Of a stretch of 64,000 nt of DNA, positions 47,131-59,081 are shown piece by piece. The notes under the pieces were generated by a model. The model searched no databases. It was not told where the DNA came from and saw only the letters and a program-made list of their open reading frames with translations. Location of the stretch: NCBI GenBank assembly GCA_035236585.1, contig CP141127.1, forward strand, positions 67,933,495-67,997,494, in the 5' to 3' direction. How positions within the stretch are numbered: position 1 is the stretch's first letter; every line of letters begins with the position of its first letter. Made by a program: the position numbers and the translations under genes. Source of the stretch: Warburgia ugandensis. Its lineage: Eukaryota; Streptophyta; Magnoliopsida; Canellales; Canellaceae.

Positions 47131-50100
47131 TGTGTTGTGCATTTTATAGTTAACTGGCAAGCGCATGAATCATTTGCAATATAGCATGCTATTGAAGTCG
47201 ATCTCACAAGGAGTTGAATGAATGTGACGCTAATGGTCCTGTGGTGACCCAGGTTTTTGAAACACATTTTCATTATTTATTTTCAAATGGTGGTCGACCA
47301 ATTTTTCAAACATAAGCAGCAGAATTTTTTTTCAAAAAACCCAAATGCCACATTTCACTCACATATACATACATAATTTTGTATACAACATGTTTCTAAA
47401 GAAACTCATTTTATTAAAATTGCAGGATTGATCTAGTGGTTCACATACACAACCCCTTTATTACATCTTATGCTCAAAGTACACAAATCAAAATACAATC
47501 CAATCCTTTCCACAATAGTACATAGTCTTGATCAATAGTATAATCTTTGTCTTCCCATGTCGTATCCACCCATTCTTTTCTTTCTGTATATGAGATACTG
47601 TAAACATTCAAACATTAACAATATCTCAGCAAGCTATACTTGGTAAGGGATTCAAGAACATATGGAATTGTATAATTCAAAAGTATAGTATTCATAGTCA
47701 TCATATTCCATATGAATCACATAATTCAATTTCTATGAACCATATCATATATGATCATTCTATCATATAATTTATCATGTAACATCTACTATGACAATTC
47801 CAAACCACTCACCACTATATCGTATGTATATATATACTGTCAAAAACCATGAAAAATAGTCAGTATCTCAAACATCAATAATCATACTCAGATATACTGA
47901 GTTGATAAATCATCCATACTTTTGTTGGGAAAAAACTCCCTCATTAGGGTAGTATTGGCATCTCACTATGCCATGCATCATAATGCAAAATACTCGAGGA
48001 CTACCATGCTACAGTTTGATACATACTAGTGTGCTCGAATAACTTCCCTGTTCACCACTGATATCAAGGTAGAAAATATTGTGTCACTGCTCGTATGGGG
48101 AGACATGACTTTCATAGTGGGGCCTTCCCATATTTACCCCACTAGACTTTCAGCCTCTCTTTGGGCATGGTATCATAATATCATCAAATTTTGAGAAGCA
48201 GGGGGCCAAACCCTCGTAAATTCCTTAGCATAGCATCCTCAGGCTTATGCATGTTTAAAACAAAACCACAAGCCTGCATGCTTGTATCTAAAATATTTCT
48301 TGTATATCTCAGATGATCTGTTTATTTATATTATCATTCTTGTATTCAATATCCTCATACTAAGGATATAATCTCATTTCTAAATTTAGGGATCCTTATT
48401 TATAATGAATGATACCTATGATCATATAAGTTTAGGGTTAATCATTTATTGTAAATGATCCCCATTTCCTTAAATTTGGTATTCATATACCAAATGTTAT
48501 TAAGTGTAAGGATACTCATTTAATACAAATGATATCCATTATTATTATGTTCACATCTAAGTTTAGGGTAATCATAAATGATACCTAGGTATTTATTTTG
48601 TATTCCATCTAATTTCAACAGTTATTTCTATCTCATATACATGAATTATGATTCAAATGAAACTAAGTATATTATCATCCTTAAGCAGTTCCACCTACCT
48701 CCATGTAGTGATTCATCCCTTTAGATCTTCCATGATTGATGTATGTAATCTATAAATACATACATACTATCATTATTTGTACAATTTTGGATAATCTCCT
48801 ATCTATATTCCTTATCTAATCTTGCCCTTTGATATAAAGGATTTAGATCTGTCTTGTGTTCCTATAATTCATACAATCTATCTTCCTCAAATAGTGTCTA
48901 TCCTATTAATCAATAGATATGATGGTTAGAATGATCTTCCAATCTTTCATATCTAAGTATTTTCTATCTCTAAGTCTTTGTGTGTCCATCTCTTTGATCT
49001 TGATCTTTCATAGATCCTTTGATCAACAATTTATACTTGTTGATAAAGATCAAGGGCCTAGATCTTCTATCATTTAGTTCTTCTTTGATCTAAGTTTAGT
49101 TGTTTGATTATCCTCAGGGAGGATGATCTTGGCTCTCTTCCTTGAATCATATTTGATTAAGGGTTTGGATTATCTAATCTAATGATCTAGATTTGAACTA
49201 CAACATACATACTAATAAACATGCATCGGAAGTATAATACATTATTATAATTGTTATTGTTCTTGATCATTCAAGATCTCCTTATGAATCTTGTTTGATC
49301 TTGATTATCTTACTTACCATTTTTATTAAGATTAGATATTTTACTAACCTTTTATGATCTTATTATTATTATTCAACTAGTGAATGTTTTACTGGTTGAA
49401 GATAGCTTATTTCATCTTAAGTCTAGACTGCTCCTCCTTACCAATTAAAGTCTACTCAAATAGTGGTTAATACAACCCTCATGTAAGGAGGTGTTTAGAC
49501 CTCAACTTACGTAGATGGGAAGTGAGAGAAAAGCACTTGGCTCATGTATACCCCCTATAACGACAATGTTTAGAGTCCACTGGTGTGGCACTAGTTGAAC
49601 CTTTAACAAGGTTCCTATGAACATTTTAACCCAAAGTACTCTTTCTAATTGATTTTAATTATCCATTAACATTTAAAATGTCATTCATGGGATTTTTTAT
49701 TCTCATAATTTGGGCCAAGGATTTGATAATCCTTATATTGTCCTACTAACTATAGCCCTTAACTATGCTTAAGTTCATGTACTTCTTTCATTATAAATGT
49801 CCATATCAATCTATCTTTCATTAATTACATTTTTCATGTAATTTACATAATATGAAAGCATAAAGAAGTAAATTTCACAATTAATACACTAAGCAATGAA
49901 AGACATTTACAATAACATTCAATAATTCAAATAAAATTTAACATGGCATATTTGATATCTATTCATTTTTCATCCCATTTAGGGTTTAGATCTTGATCTA
50001 TCATTTTCCTTTAGATCTAATACATTTTCTTAATGTGATTTTATCACTAGATCATTGATGCATCTCATCAAATGATCTCATCCATCTTGATCCAATTGAT

Positions 50101-51795
50101 CAAGAAGATCTTAAGCCATTTTATCAAAATTAAGGGCACAGATCTCAATCTATGTCAAATTAGCCTCATCAGGCCCATCAATCCATATGATCTTAACTTT
50201 ATATCATCATCCAAATACATCCACACTAACCAATCATCCTTGATCAAACAGATCAAGGAGATTACCATTCACTTTTATGGATTTTACTACTTTTAAGGGT
50301 CAAGATCTTAAGATCTGCCAAATCAATTACATCCAACCCTTCCATACATTCTATTACAGCATTGATCATCATAAAAACTATTTTTAACAGTCTGATCATG
50401 CTTGATTACTTAGATCAAGAAGATCCATGATTATTTTTATGATTTTTCTTCTATTAATCTATTAATGCTAAATCTCTTAATTAAATATACATCGGTCACT
50501 TCTAACTATTTATTTCATGTTCCATAAGCATTAGATCTTCAATGGATCAGAAATCCAAAGTCTGATCATGCCAGATTTGACTGATAATAGGAATTAGTAA
50601 TACTTTTCTTTATTAAGAGAATTTTACAAGCATCAAAACATAAATTTTTTGAGTTCAGTACCTTACACAAGTAACAATGAATCTATAGAGACTCTCAGAT
50701 CTAAAATCGTAGCTAAATTGAGCTCCTAATTGAAGAAATAAGATTTCAGTACATAAATAAAAGGTTCATATCATGTATAAGAAACGTGACAAAATAGAGG
50801 GTGGCCCACGTCGCGATACTAATGATAACAAGTGACGAGGAGCAGCGATTAGCTATGGGCGAGACAATCTAGATTTGGACCGTCGGATCACTTAGCACCC
50901 GATCACCCTCCATTCCTTAATATCAAGGACTAAGAATTTGTATCTCCTGGGGCTTTTGGGCCCTAGAAACTCATCCAATACCTCAAAATTCTAATTTGAG
51001 CTGCCCATGATGAGATCTCAACCCTTGTTGCTAGATCCATTGTCTCTGAGTGATCAACGGCTAGGGGAGATCAGCTAAGGTCGAAAAACTCAAAGGGAGT
51101 TGTCAAAATGAACTTGGAAGGAGGGTTTAGGCTTACCTGGCCTGGTTCGGTGAAAGAATTTCACCAGAGAAGGAAATAACTGGATGAGAAGACCCTAGCT
51201 TGCTGGAATCATATACAGTCAAGATTTACTCCACTGACATTGCCAAAGAAGGAGGGGAATCATAGGGGTTTTGTAGATTTCATGTTCTTGAAGAGATCCA
51301 TCAGTTTAAGATTACTTTTCATCGACTAAATTGGCTGAAATAATCTAGGGAAATCACTAGAGACAGTTTTAATGACTCCAATTTTGTAACATTGAAATCC
51401 CAAGTTAGCAATGAAAAGTTCACTTTTTGGAAATAAGGGTATTTTGGTCATTTCACTATTCACCCTAAATGAACCGAGAAATTTGGTCCTAAGAATGGTA
51501 CCATTAGGTGCATCTCAGAAAAAGGAATCCAACAAGACCAAAATAACCTAAAACGGAGTTAAAATGAGCAAGTTATGGCCCTTTGAAGCTCAGGGGTAAA
51601 AATATAATTTTTATTAAAAAACGGATTTAGCTTGAGAAACACAGGGACCTGTTTTGATACGGGCACCCCTCTTCTTCAACCTCCTAGAGGGTTCTAGAAC
51701 GGCGGTGTTTGGAGGAGAAATCACCGCCATTCTGGAGGTTTCTCCACCGCCATTCAAGGGCGATGAGAGCCCCCTCCAGAACCCTCTTATAACTC

Positions 51796-51804
51796 TATAA
51801 ATAG
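51796..51804 (+). promoter_or_regulatory. TATA box in the chromovirus 5' LTR
   Basis: TATAAATAG about 430 bp into the LTR, followed by GAGCTCTTGGG, is conserved in LTR A2 (16725-16733). It marks the likely U3/R transition. The matching region of the 3' LTR is deleted. Confidence 0.6.
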
Positions 51805-53046
51805 AGCTCTTGGGCGCCTTTAATGGTAGCCCAAAAGCTTGGGAAAAACCCGTTTTGGGGAAGCAACCAAGAGGAGAAACGTGGAGAAAAACCCGGCAAT
51901 GAACTAGGTATGCCCAAAATCCCTCAAAACCCGTATTCCCCTTAGTCCTAGGTTAAGTTTTCCTAAGTTTTTGCATGAAAAATCATGCAAAACAGAGCCT
52001 TAGATAGTCACAAAGGACCCAGGGACGATCCCTGGGGCGCACTGGTTCGACAGGGTTCAACCAGGGCGTCCCGAGGATGCCCCGGTCCCCCACTGAATGA
52101 AATGCGTTCTATGCGTTGAGAGAACCAGACGGGCATGTCCGTGGACGCACCTGCAAATGAGAAAGTCGGGCAGAAGCCAGGGTGCGTCTGCAGACACGCC
52201 AGCTGAGGCGCATGCTGCTGACACGGGACGCATTAGCGTCCCAGGCTTCCACCTCATTTCGTTTGACCCTTTTATGTACACTCGGGACTAAAAAGGCTAT
52301 AACTTGAGATCTAGGGCTCCGATTGAGGTGCCGCAAAAGGCGTTGTGTCCGTATCGACGATGTGGACACACCCAAACTATAAAATACCTAATCAAGGCCC
52401 AATCTAAGGTAGGAACGACCCTTAGACTATGGTAGTGGTGCAGGGCCACTAAATCCTTGAAAACTTGATGATACCAAGGCCCAATTGGGACCTGAGGACA
52501 CCCATAGGCATGGGGATGAACTCTTAATGCCTAAGTAGTAAGACCAACCACTCTAAAACCTATAAAAGATAAGCCAAACTAACCTTGATTTCCCAAACCA
52601 TGTTCAGGAGCATGCGAGGACAAGGGGATTAGCGTGACCTAGCCAGGTAGGTGCTCTATCGCTACTAGACTTTTAAAAAGAGCCATGATTGTTTGAGACG
52701 ACATGTTTTAAGTATATGTATATGACTTGTTTAGCATATAAATGAATTTAGCATGCATATGATAAAAATATTATGCATAAACATATTTTGCAAATAATTG
52801 TATATATTGCATGATTTGTGAGCATTGAGTTCTTGCAAAACTGCATGTCCTTGAGGGTTACCAAAAGACACTGGAGTGCCCAAAAGACGTTGGGTAGGCA
52901 GTCGTGAAGGACCTAAAGAGGACAGGTTTTGAAAAAGAGATGTTTTTTCTTGTTTGATCGTATATGATTTGGGCTAGTAAGCTTGTGAGCGCTATGCCGA
53001 GAGGTTGGGGTGGCCTCCCAGCCTCTACCACTACTAGGTGGATTGG

Positions 53047-53094
53047 GTACCACGCCCAAAAAGGGCATGTCCCTACGTCAACTGCATGTGGTAC
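53047..53094 (+). other. Conserved nested stem in LTR family A
   Basis: Outer arms GTACCAC (53047-53053) and GTGGTAC (53088-53094) enclose an inner hairpin GCCC-AAAAA-GGGC (53054-53066). The same structure is at 9424-9471 in LTR A1. In LTR A2 (near 15360-15410) the inner arm is GCCT opposite GGGC, a G-U pair in RNA. In family C the equivalent place has GCCT-AAATG-AGGC (near 62824-62836, read on the minus strand), a compensated pair. Confidence 0.55.
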
Positions 53095-53514
53095 AGGGGG
53101 CTACCACTGGTGTCACGGCATTGGGTCGATGTGTCATATGCCCTGTGGAGGCTATGACGCTGTGTCCTTAGGTACCCGGGGACCACACGGCAGCGAGGTC
53201 GTGGGTATAGTTGGGCCCTATGGTTTTGTGGACTTACTTGCATTGCATATGGCATGATATGAGGTTGGTCGACCATACCATACCAGATGTCCATGAGTTG
53301 GATTCCGTAGAGCAACTTATTCATATCATTATGTTTATGATATATGATACTTTTGACTTGGTTTGTGTGATTCTTTAAGTCATTAGTATTCTAATCTGAC
53401 AATGGTTTTTGATATCGATATTGACCATGAGTGTTCAAACATGCACATGTTTTAAAGAGCATATGATTTTAAATGTAGCATGCATTCTAAAACTAGTAGT
53501 GATAGACACCTACT

Positions 53515-53531
53515 GAGTATAGTATATACTC
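53515..53531 (+). other. Short palindromic hairpin near the LTR 3' side
   Basis: GAGTATA, loop GTA, TATACTC. Identical copies lie at 9894-9910 and 58712-58728, and in reverse at 14917-14933. It sits where families B and C have longer CTGAG hairpins. Confidence 0.6.
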
Positions 53532-53885
53532 ACCCAATCCTCAGCATTTTTCAGACACAAAGTAAACACTTAAGGGCAAGGAACGCTTGTGACAGAAGAC
53601 ACCCAGACTAAGTGTAAGTAAGTAAACCCCTACCTTATCTTTCAATATTACTTGATTGTAGTTACTCTCTATAGCTGAGGCTGTGACTAACACTTTCTTG
53701 GGAATAATGTTGATTTAAAACTTTGCCATGGCTAGATAATTTGAAAATGTGTTTTGACACTCGGGGTTTTTACGAAAGATTGTTTTCCAAAACAAAAAGA
53801 TTTTCATGCATTTCATATTTATAAAACAAGAGATCTCGCCTTTTTTATCAAATTTGCATCATATAAAAACCCGGGTTGTCACAGT

Positions 53886-53901
53886 TGGTATCAGAGCGCG
53901 G
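53886..53901 (+). other. Primer binding site, initiator-tRNA-Met type
   Basis: TGGTATCAGAGC begins 2 bases after the 5' LTR end (CACA GT TGGTATC). It is the sequence complementary to the 3' end of plant initiator tRNA-Met used by many plant LTR retrotransposons, and here would prime minus-strand DNA synthesis. Confidence 0.9.
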
Positions 53902-54023
53902 TTTAACGTTACTCACAGCCCAGTTATGAGGAGAATAACCTATATTCAAGTTTCATCCATGAAAGAGTAAGGGGTAATAGGATAACACCTACTAAGGTCT
54001 GATAAATTACCTTGTGATTATAG

Positions 54024-55342
54024 ATGCCTAAGAAGAAAGGAAGTAATGCTCCAAGACCTGAAGCCCCACCAGTGGACTCCACTGGGTCGGGCAGTGGGAT
54101 GGCTGAATTATTCCAGCAATTCTACAAAATATGGGACAATACATGAGTAGTCAAAGCCAAACTCCTACCAACCGAGATCCTTCCCCTGATAAAGTAATAG
54201 ATAGGACTAAGGTTCAGTTAGAAAGGTTTCATATACTAGCTCCCTCATTCACAGGAGAAGATGAAGCATCTACAGCTGAAAAATGGTTAATTGATATTGA
54301 AAAGATATTTAAAGCCATGAACATAGCTGAAGAAAGAAAAGTACTCATGGCCACATTTGTGTTTAGGGGAGAGGCTACCTTTTGGTGGGAAATAGCAGAA
54401 AGGACTTATTTTGACCAGCGAGAAACAATAGGATGGGAAGAGTTTAAAAAGGTCTTTAATGACAAATATTATCCTAAACACATAAGAAAACAGAAGGAAA
54501 AGGAATTTATGGACTTAGAACAAGGGAATATGACTGTCCAACAGTATGAAAATAAATTCATCAGCCTCCGAAGATTTGCACCACGTGCTTGTGCTGATGA
54601 GGAAGATGCGGCAGAAAGATTTGTAGATGGGCTCAACCCAAGACTCAGGAACAGAGTTCTAGGTTTCCAACCTTCCACAGTAGCCAAAGCCGTAGAGATG
54701 GCCTCCCTATACGAAAAAGATTATCAAAGGAACCAGGCAATGAAGGAAACTAAGAACATCAACACCATGAGAAATAAAGGAAAGAGACCATTTCAGTCAT
54801 CCGGACCCAGGCCACCTTTTAAGAAACCGTTTGAAAATAAAGGAAGAAGACTAGACTGGAAAACATGCCCTAAGTGTAACAGGAGTCATTTAGGCAAAAC
54901 ATGTCCCATTTTCAACATCACTTGCTATCTTTGTGGAGAATTAGGATATTTTTCTAGGGATTGTCCTAAAAAGAAAGATGAAGAGCGTAAAGGAGATCAA
55001 GTTCCAAAAAGCCAAGGATGTGTCTTTGCCCTCACTTCCAGTCAAGCCCAGGCTTCAAATGCAATAGTTGAAGGTATTCTTTCTATCTATGATACACCTG
55101 CTAAAGTTCTATTCGATACAGGCTCCACTCATTCTTTCATATCCCAGGAGTTTGCATCATCCTTGGATATTATACCACAGGACCTGGACTTCACTCTAGA
55201 AGTCATGACTCCTGTAGGCCAGGCACTTCCCACTTATTCTTATCTCCAGGATGTCCCCATTTTAATCAAGGATCAATTGCTACATGCCAATCTTATTCAC
55301 TTAGATATGAATGACTTTGACATCATCCTAGGTATGGACTAG
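54024..55342 (+). pseudogene. Chromovirus gag and protease
   Basis: The likely start is ATG 54024 (MPKKKGSNAPRPEAPP), in another frame from the main 403-codon open frame at 54131-55342. A small indel near 54125-54131, in CAAAATATGGG, separates them. Retrotrans_gag motifs run over residues 35-190 of the long frame (FTGEDEASTAEKWLIDIEKI, FNDKYYPKHIRKQKEKEFMD, ENKFISLRRFAP, FVDGLNPRLR). A first CX2CX3HX4C-type motif, CPKCNRSHLGKTC, is followed by a knuckle at residues 265-278, CYLCGELGYFSRDC, in which the expected His is Tyr273. The aspartic protease active site is D329-T-G-S (VLFDTGSTHSFIS). The frame ends at a TAG replacing the Trp expected after GMD. Gag builds the particle and the protease matures it. 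Confidence 0.93.
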
Positions 55343-56385
55343 CTAGCCTTTCATCAAGCCTTTGTTGATTGCCGCCAGAAACATGTCACTTTTACCCTAC
55401 CTAATGGAGACACTTTCACCCTCTAAGGAAGAAAGGATTATTCTGGAGCATGTGTTATTTCTGCCATGAAAGCAGTTAAGCACATTGCTAAGGGATGCCC
55501 CTTCTTCTTAGCCAAGATTGAATCTGTCGAGAGTCCCCAACCAAAGCTAGAGGATGTTGAGGTAGTCCGAGAATTTCCTGACGTATTCCCTGAGGACTTA
55601 CTAGGTCTACCTCCACCAAGGGAAATTGAGTTTATCATTGACCTTATACCCGGTACTTCCCCCATTTCCAAAGCTCCTTACCGAATGGCTCCTGCAGAAC
55701 TAAAAGAACTGAAGACCCAGTTACAGGAACTACTTGATAAAGGGTTCATACGACCTAGTGTATCTCCGTGGGGAGCTCCAGTCCTTTTTGTTAAGAAAAA
55801 GGATGGCTCCATGAGATTGTGCATAGACTATCGGATGCTAAATAGGGTCACCATTAAGAATAAGTACCCCCTTCCCCGAATTGATGATCTTTTCGATCAA
55901 CTTCAGTCAGCCAGAGTCTTCTCTAAGATTGATCTGTGATCTGGATACCATCAACTTCAAGTTAGAGAAGAAGATATTCCCAAGACAGCCTTCAGGACTC
56001 GATACGCCCATTATGAATTCAGAGTGATGTCCTTTGGTTTAACTAATGCTCCAGCCGCGTTTATGGACCTCATGAATAGGGCGTTCAAGGAGTACTTAGA
56101 TAAATTCATCATAGTGTTTGTGGATGATATCTTGATATATTCATAAACTCCTGAAGACCATAAGGAACATCTAAGGATAACATTAAGCACCCTACGAGCA
56201 CACAAGTTATATGCAAAATTTAGTAAGTGTGAGTTTTGGCTGGAAAAGGTTAATTTCTTAGGACACATTATTTCTCAAGATGGAAAAGCAGTCGACCCCA
56301 CTAAGGTTGAATCAGTACAGAAATGGGAAAGACCCAAGACAGTCACAGAAATAAGAAGCATCTTAAGACTTGCCAGATATTACAG
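55343..56385 (+). pseudogene. Chromovirus reverse transcriptase
   Basis: It continues the gag frame. In order: [93 protein letters not shown]-stop-[25 protein letters not shown], the catalytic box FVDDILIYS (Asp pair at 56123-56128) and NFLGHIISQDGKAVDP. In-frame stops are at 55424 (expected Gln), 55937 (expected Arg) and 56144 (expected Gln). After [13 protein letters not shown] the sequence leaps into the RNase H in another frame, so the connection domain is missing. The enzyme would copy RNA into DNA. Confidence 0.92.
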
Positions 56386-56760
56386 GAAGTGGCGGATTTG
56401 AGATATACAGCGATGCCTCGCAACAAGGACTAGGTTGTGTACTTATGCAACATGGGAAGGTAATTGCTTATGCCTCTCGGCAACTCAAGAAGCATGAAAT
56501 CAATTATCCGACCCATGACTTGGAATTAGCGGCCATAGTCTTTGCTTTGCGAATCTAGAGACATTATTTATATGGGGAAAAGTTTGAAGTTTTTACAAAT
56601 CACAAGAGTCTTAAATATATCTTTTCCCAACAAGACTTAAACATGTGACAAAGAAGATGGATGGAATACTTAAAAAGACTATGACTTCTCCATTCATTAT
56701 CAGCCTAGAAAAGCTAATGTGGTAGCTGATGCATTAAGTAGAAAAACCCAAGGGATGTGT
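56376..56760 (+). pseudogene. Chromovirus RNase H, frameshifted
   Basis: [20 protein letters not shown] begins the domain (the D of YSDAS is the first catalytic residue). [30 protein letters not shown] (catalytic E), a stop where Trp is expected (56556-56558), RHYLYGEKFEVFTNHKSLKY (N where the catalytic D of TDH is expected), LNM then a stop for Arg (56646-56648), and QRRWMEYLK follow. A one-base insertion in TTAAAAAGAC (near 56667) shifts the frame; KDYDFS and QPRKANVVADALSRKT are read afterwards. It would remove RNA from RNA/DNA hybrids. Confidence 0.9.
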
Positions 56761-58276
56761 GCAAGTTTATTAACTAAGAGATGGAAGCTATTACAAGAAG
56801 TAATAACGTGGAAACCGGACATAAGTAAGCACAAGATCATTATGGCAGGTCTAACAATAAAGTTGGCTGTTAATGAAAAGGTTAAGCAAGAATAGAAAGG
56901 AGATTCGGATATACAAGCTTTCATAGGAAAACCAGGGTTTACTAAAGGGGAAGATGGTAGCATCTACATGCAAGGAAGATTAGTGGCACCGACTAATGAA
57001 GAGTTAAAACAAGAAATCTTAAAAGAGGCTCATCGGTCTAAGTATACTATACACCCGGGAGGAACTAAGATGTGTCAAGACTTAAAGAGACAATATTGAT
57101 GGGATGGTATGAAAAGAGACATAGGGGAATTTGTGGCAAAGTGTCTAACATGTCAACAAGTAAAGGCTGAACATCAAAGACCTTCGGGATTGTTACAACC
57201 CCTTGAGTTACCCGAATGGAAATGGGACCATATTACCATGGACTTCATCGTAGGGTTACCCAGGACCTCTAAGGGTCATGACATGATCTAGGTAATTGTT
57301 GATAGATTGACTAAGACAACCCATTTCCTTCCTATACGCCATACCCAATCCACTGACAACCTATCTCAGCTATACATCAAAGAGATAGTGAGTTTACATG
57401 GCATACCCCTTAGTATCACTTCAGATAGGGATAGCTGCTTCACTTCGCAACTCTGGAAGTCCGTCCAAAAATCCTTAGGATCTTCCTTGAACTATAGGAC
57501 AGCCTTCCATCCATAGATCGATGGATAGTCAAAGCGTAGGATCCAGATAGTCGAAGATATGTTGCTAACCTATGCCCTTGATTGGAAGTAGAGCTGGGAT
57601 GAAAACCTACCGCTAGTAGAGTTCGCGTACAACAACAACTTTCAGTCGAGCATTGGCATGGCTCCATACGAGGCGCTCTATGGGAGACCCTGTCGATCAC
57701 CCACCAGTTGGAGTCAAGTTGGAGAGTCCAGGAGTGCTCCAGTCCGAGCTGGTGGAGCAATGCACCTAGAAGGTCAAACTCATAAGAAGACGCCTCCTCA
57801 TAGCTCAAAGCCGCCAAAAGAGCTATGCTGATAGAAGGAGGAGACCATTAGAATTCGATATAGGAGAGCACGTTTTCCTAAAGATATCTCCCACTAAAGG
57901 AGTTATGCAGTTCGGTATCAAAGGTAAGCTTAGTCCGTGATACATAAGACCTTTCAAAATCCTGGAAAGAGTGGGAAAAGTGGCCTACAGGATCGCACTA
58001 CCCCCTCAGCTATCTGAAGTGCATGACGTATTCCATATATCTATGCTAAGGAGGTACGTGCTTGACCCTGCTCATGTCATCAACCAGGTACCCATAGAGT
58101 TGACGAAGGATCTCAAGCTAGACACGAGACCAGTTGAGATCCTAGATCATAAGAGTAAGAAGCTGTGGAACAAGGACATACACTTAGTCAAAGTTTTGTG
58201 GAGAAATGCGCACATGGAAAAAGAGACTTAGGAACTGGAGTCAGAAATGCGAGAAAAGTACCTCGAGATCTTTTGA
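56761..58276 (+). pseudogene. Chromovirus integrase with C-terminal chromodomain
   Basis: The zinc-binding domain has H (57031), H (57052), C (57142) and C (57151: [17 protein letters not shown]). The catalytic core has [20 protein letters not shown] (first Asp at 57241-57243) and ITSDRDSCFTSQLW (second Asp at 57424-57426). In the final motif, HP-stop-IDG-stop-SKRRIQ, the expected Glu is Lys (AAG at 57532-57534). A frame change occurs near 57720. The C-terminal part reads AYNNNFQSSIGMAPYEALYG, RRRPLEFDIGEHVFLKISPT, VMQFGIKGKLSPRYIRPFKI-type text (with one stop) and SEVHDVFHISMLRRYV. A chromodomain, RPVEILDHKSKKLWNKDIHL then VKVLWRNAHMEKETWELESE, ends at TGA 58274-58276. The chromodomain would direct integration to marked chromatin. 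Confidence 0.92.
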
Positions 58277-58294
58277 TTGTATATATTGTAGAAT

Positions 58295-58327
58295 TTAGGG
58301 GGCGAAATTCCCCTAAGGGGGTAAGAA
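58295..58327 (+). other. Polypurine tract with an adjoining hairpin
   Basis: AAGGGGGTAAGAA (58315-58327) lies directly before the 3' LTR and is the plus-strand primer. TTAGGGG (58295-58301) and CCCCTAA (58310-58316) form a perfect 7-bp inverted repeat with an 8-base loop, overlapping the start of the tract. Confidence 0.85.
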
Positions 58328-59081
58328 TGTAATGACTCCAATTTTGTAACATTGAAATCCCAAGTACCCAGGGACCACACGGTGGCGAGGTCGTGGGCAT
58401 AGTTGGGCCCTATGGCTTCGTGGACTTACTTGCATTGCGTATGGCATGATATGAGGTTGGTCGACCATACCATACCATACCAGATGTCCATGAGGTTGAT
58501 TCAATGGAGCATCTTATGCATATCATTATGTTTATGATATATGATACTTTCGACTTGGTTTGTGTGATTCTTTAAGTCGTTAGTATTCTAATCTGACAAT
58601 GGTTTTTGATATCGATATTGAACATGAGTGTTCAAACATGCACATGTTTTAAAGAGCATATGATTTTAAATGTAGCATGCATTCTAAAACTAGTAGTGAT
58701 AGACACCTACTGAGTATAGTATATACTCACCCAATCCTCAGCATTTTTCAGACACAAAGTAAACACTTAAGGGCAAGGAACGCTTGTGATAGAAGACACC
58801 CAGACTAAGTGTAAGTAAGTAAACCCCTACCTTATCTTTCAATATTACTTGATTGTAGTTACTCTCTATAGCTGAGGCTGTGACTAACACTTTCTTGGGA
58901 ATCATGTTGATTTAAAACTTTGCCATGGCTAGATAATTTGAAAATGTGTTTTGACACTCGGGGTTTTTACGAAAGATTGTTTTCCAAAACAAAAAGATTT
59001 TCATGCATTTCATATTTATAAAACAAGAGATCTCGCCTTTTTTTATCAAATTTGCATCATATAAAAACCCGGGTTGTCACA
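58328..59081 (+). repeat. 3' LTR of the chromovirus, internally deleted
   Basis: At 754 bp it matches the 5' LTR at its first 38 bases (to 51404) and from 53174 to the end. About 1769 bp between these, including the TATA box, are gone. The junction reads CCCAAGT|ACCCAGG, with a GT shared by both sides. Both termini and the ACAGT duplication are intact, so the deletion followed insertion. Confidence 0.95.

Larger units (their letters stand above)
51367..53883 (+). repeat. 5' LTR of the chromovirus
   Basis: The 2517-bp LTR begins TTTAATGACTCC (3' LTR: TGTAATGACTCC, so one terminal base is changed) and ends GGGTTGTCACA. It contains a TATA box at 51796-51804, the conserved stem GTACCAC...GTGGTAC (53047-53094), ATATCGATAT (53412-53421) and GAGTATA/TATACTC (53515-53531). 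Over the roughly 710 bp shared with the 3' LTR I count about 20 differences by eye, plus a 5-bp CATAC indel. Confidence 0.95.
51367..59081 (+). mobile_element. Chromovirus (Ty3/gypsy), complete architecture but inactive; TSD ACAGT
   Basis: The element runs 5' LTR (51367-53883), PBS (53886 onward), gag-protease (54024-55342), RT (55343-56375), RNase H (56376-56760), integrase with chromodomain (56761-58276), PPT (58315-58327) and 3' LTR (58328-59081). Both ends are flanked by ACAGT (51362-51366 and 59082-59086). The domain order, the chromodomain at the C-terminus, the initiator-methionine-type PBS and the long LTR suggest the Tekay/Del side of the chromoviruses; the clade is an inference. Gag and pol appear to have been one frame. 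It is disabled by stops, indels, a pol deletion and an asymmetric 3' LTR. The copy is younger than its host LTR. Confidence 0.95.
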
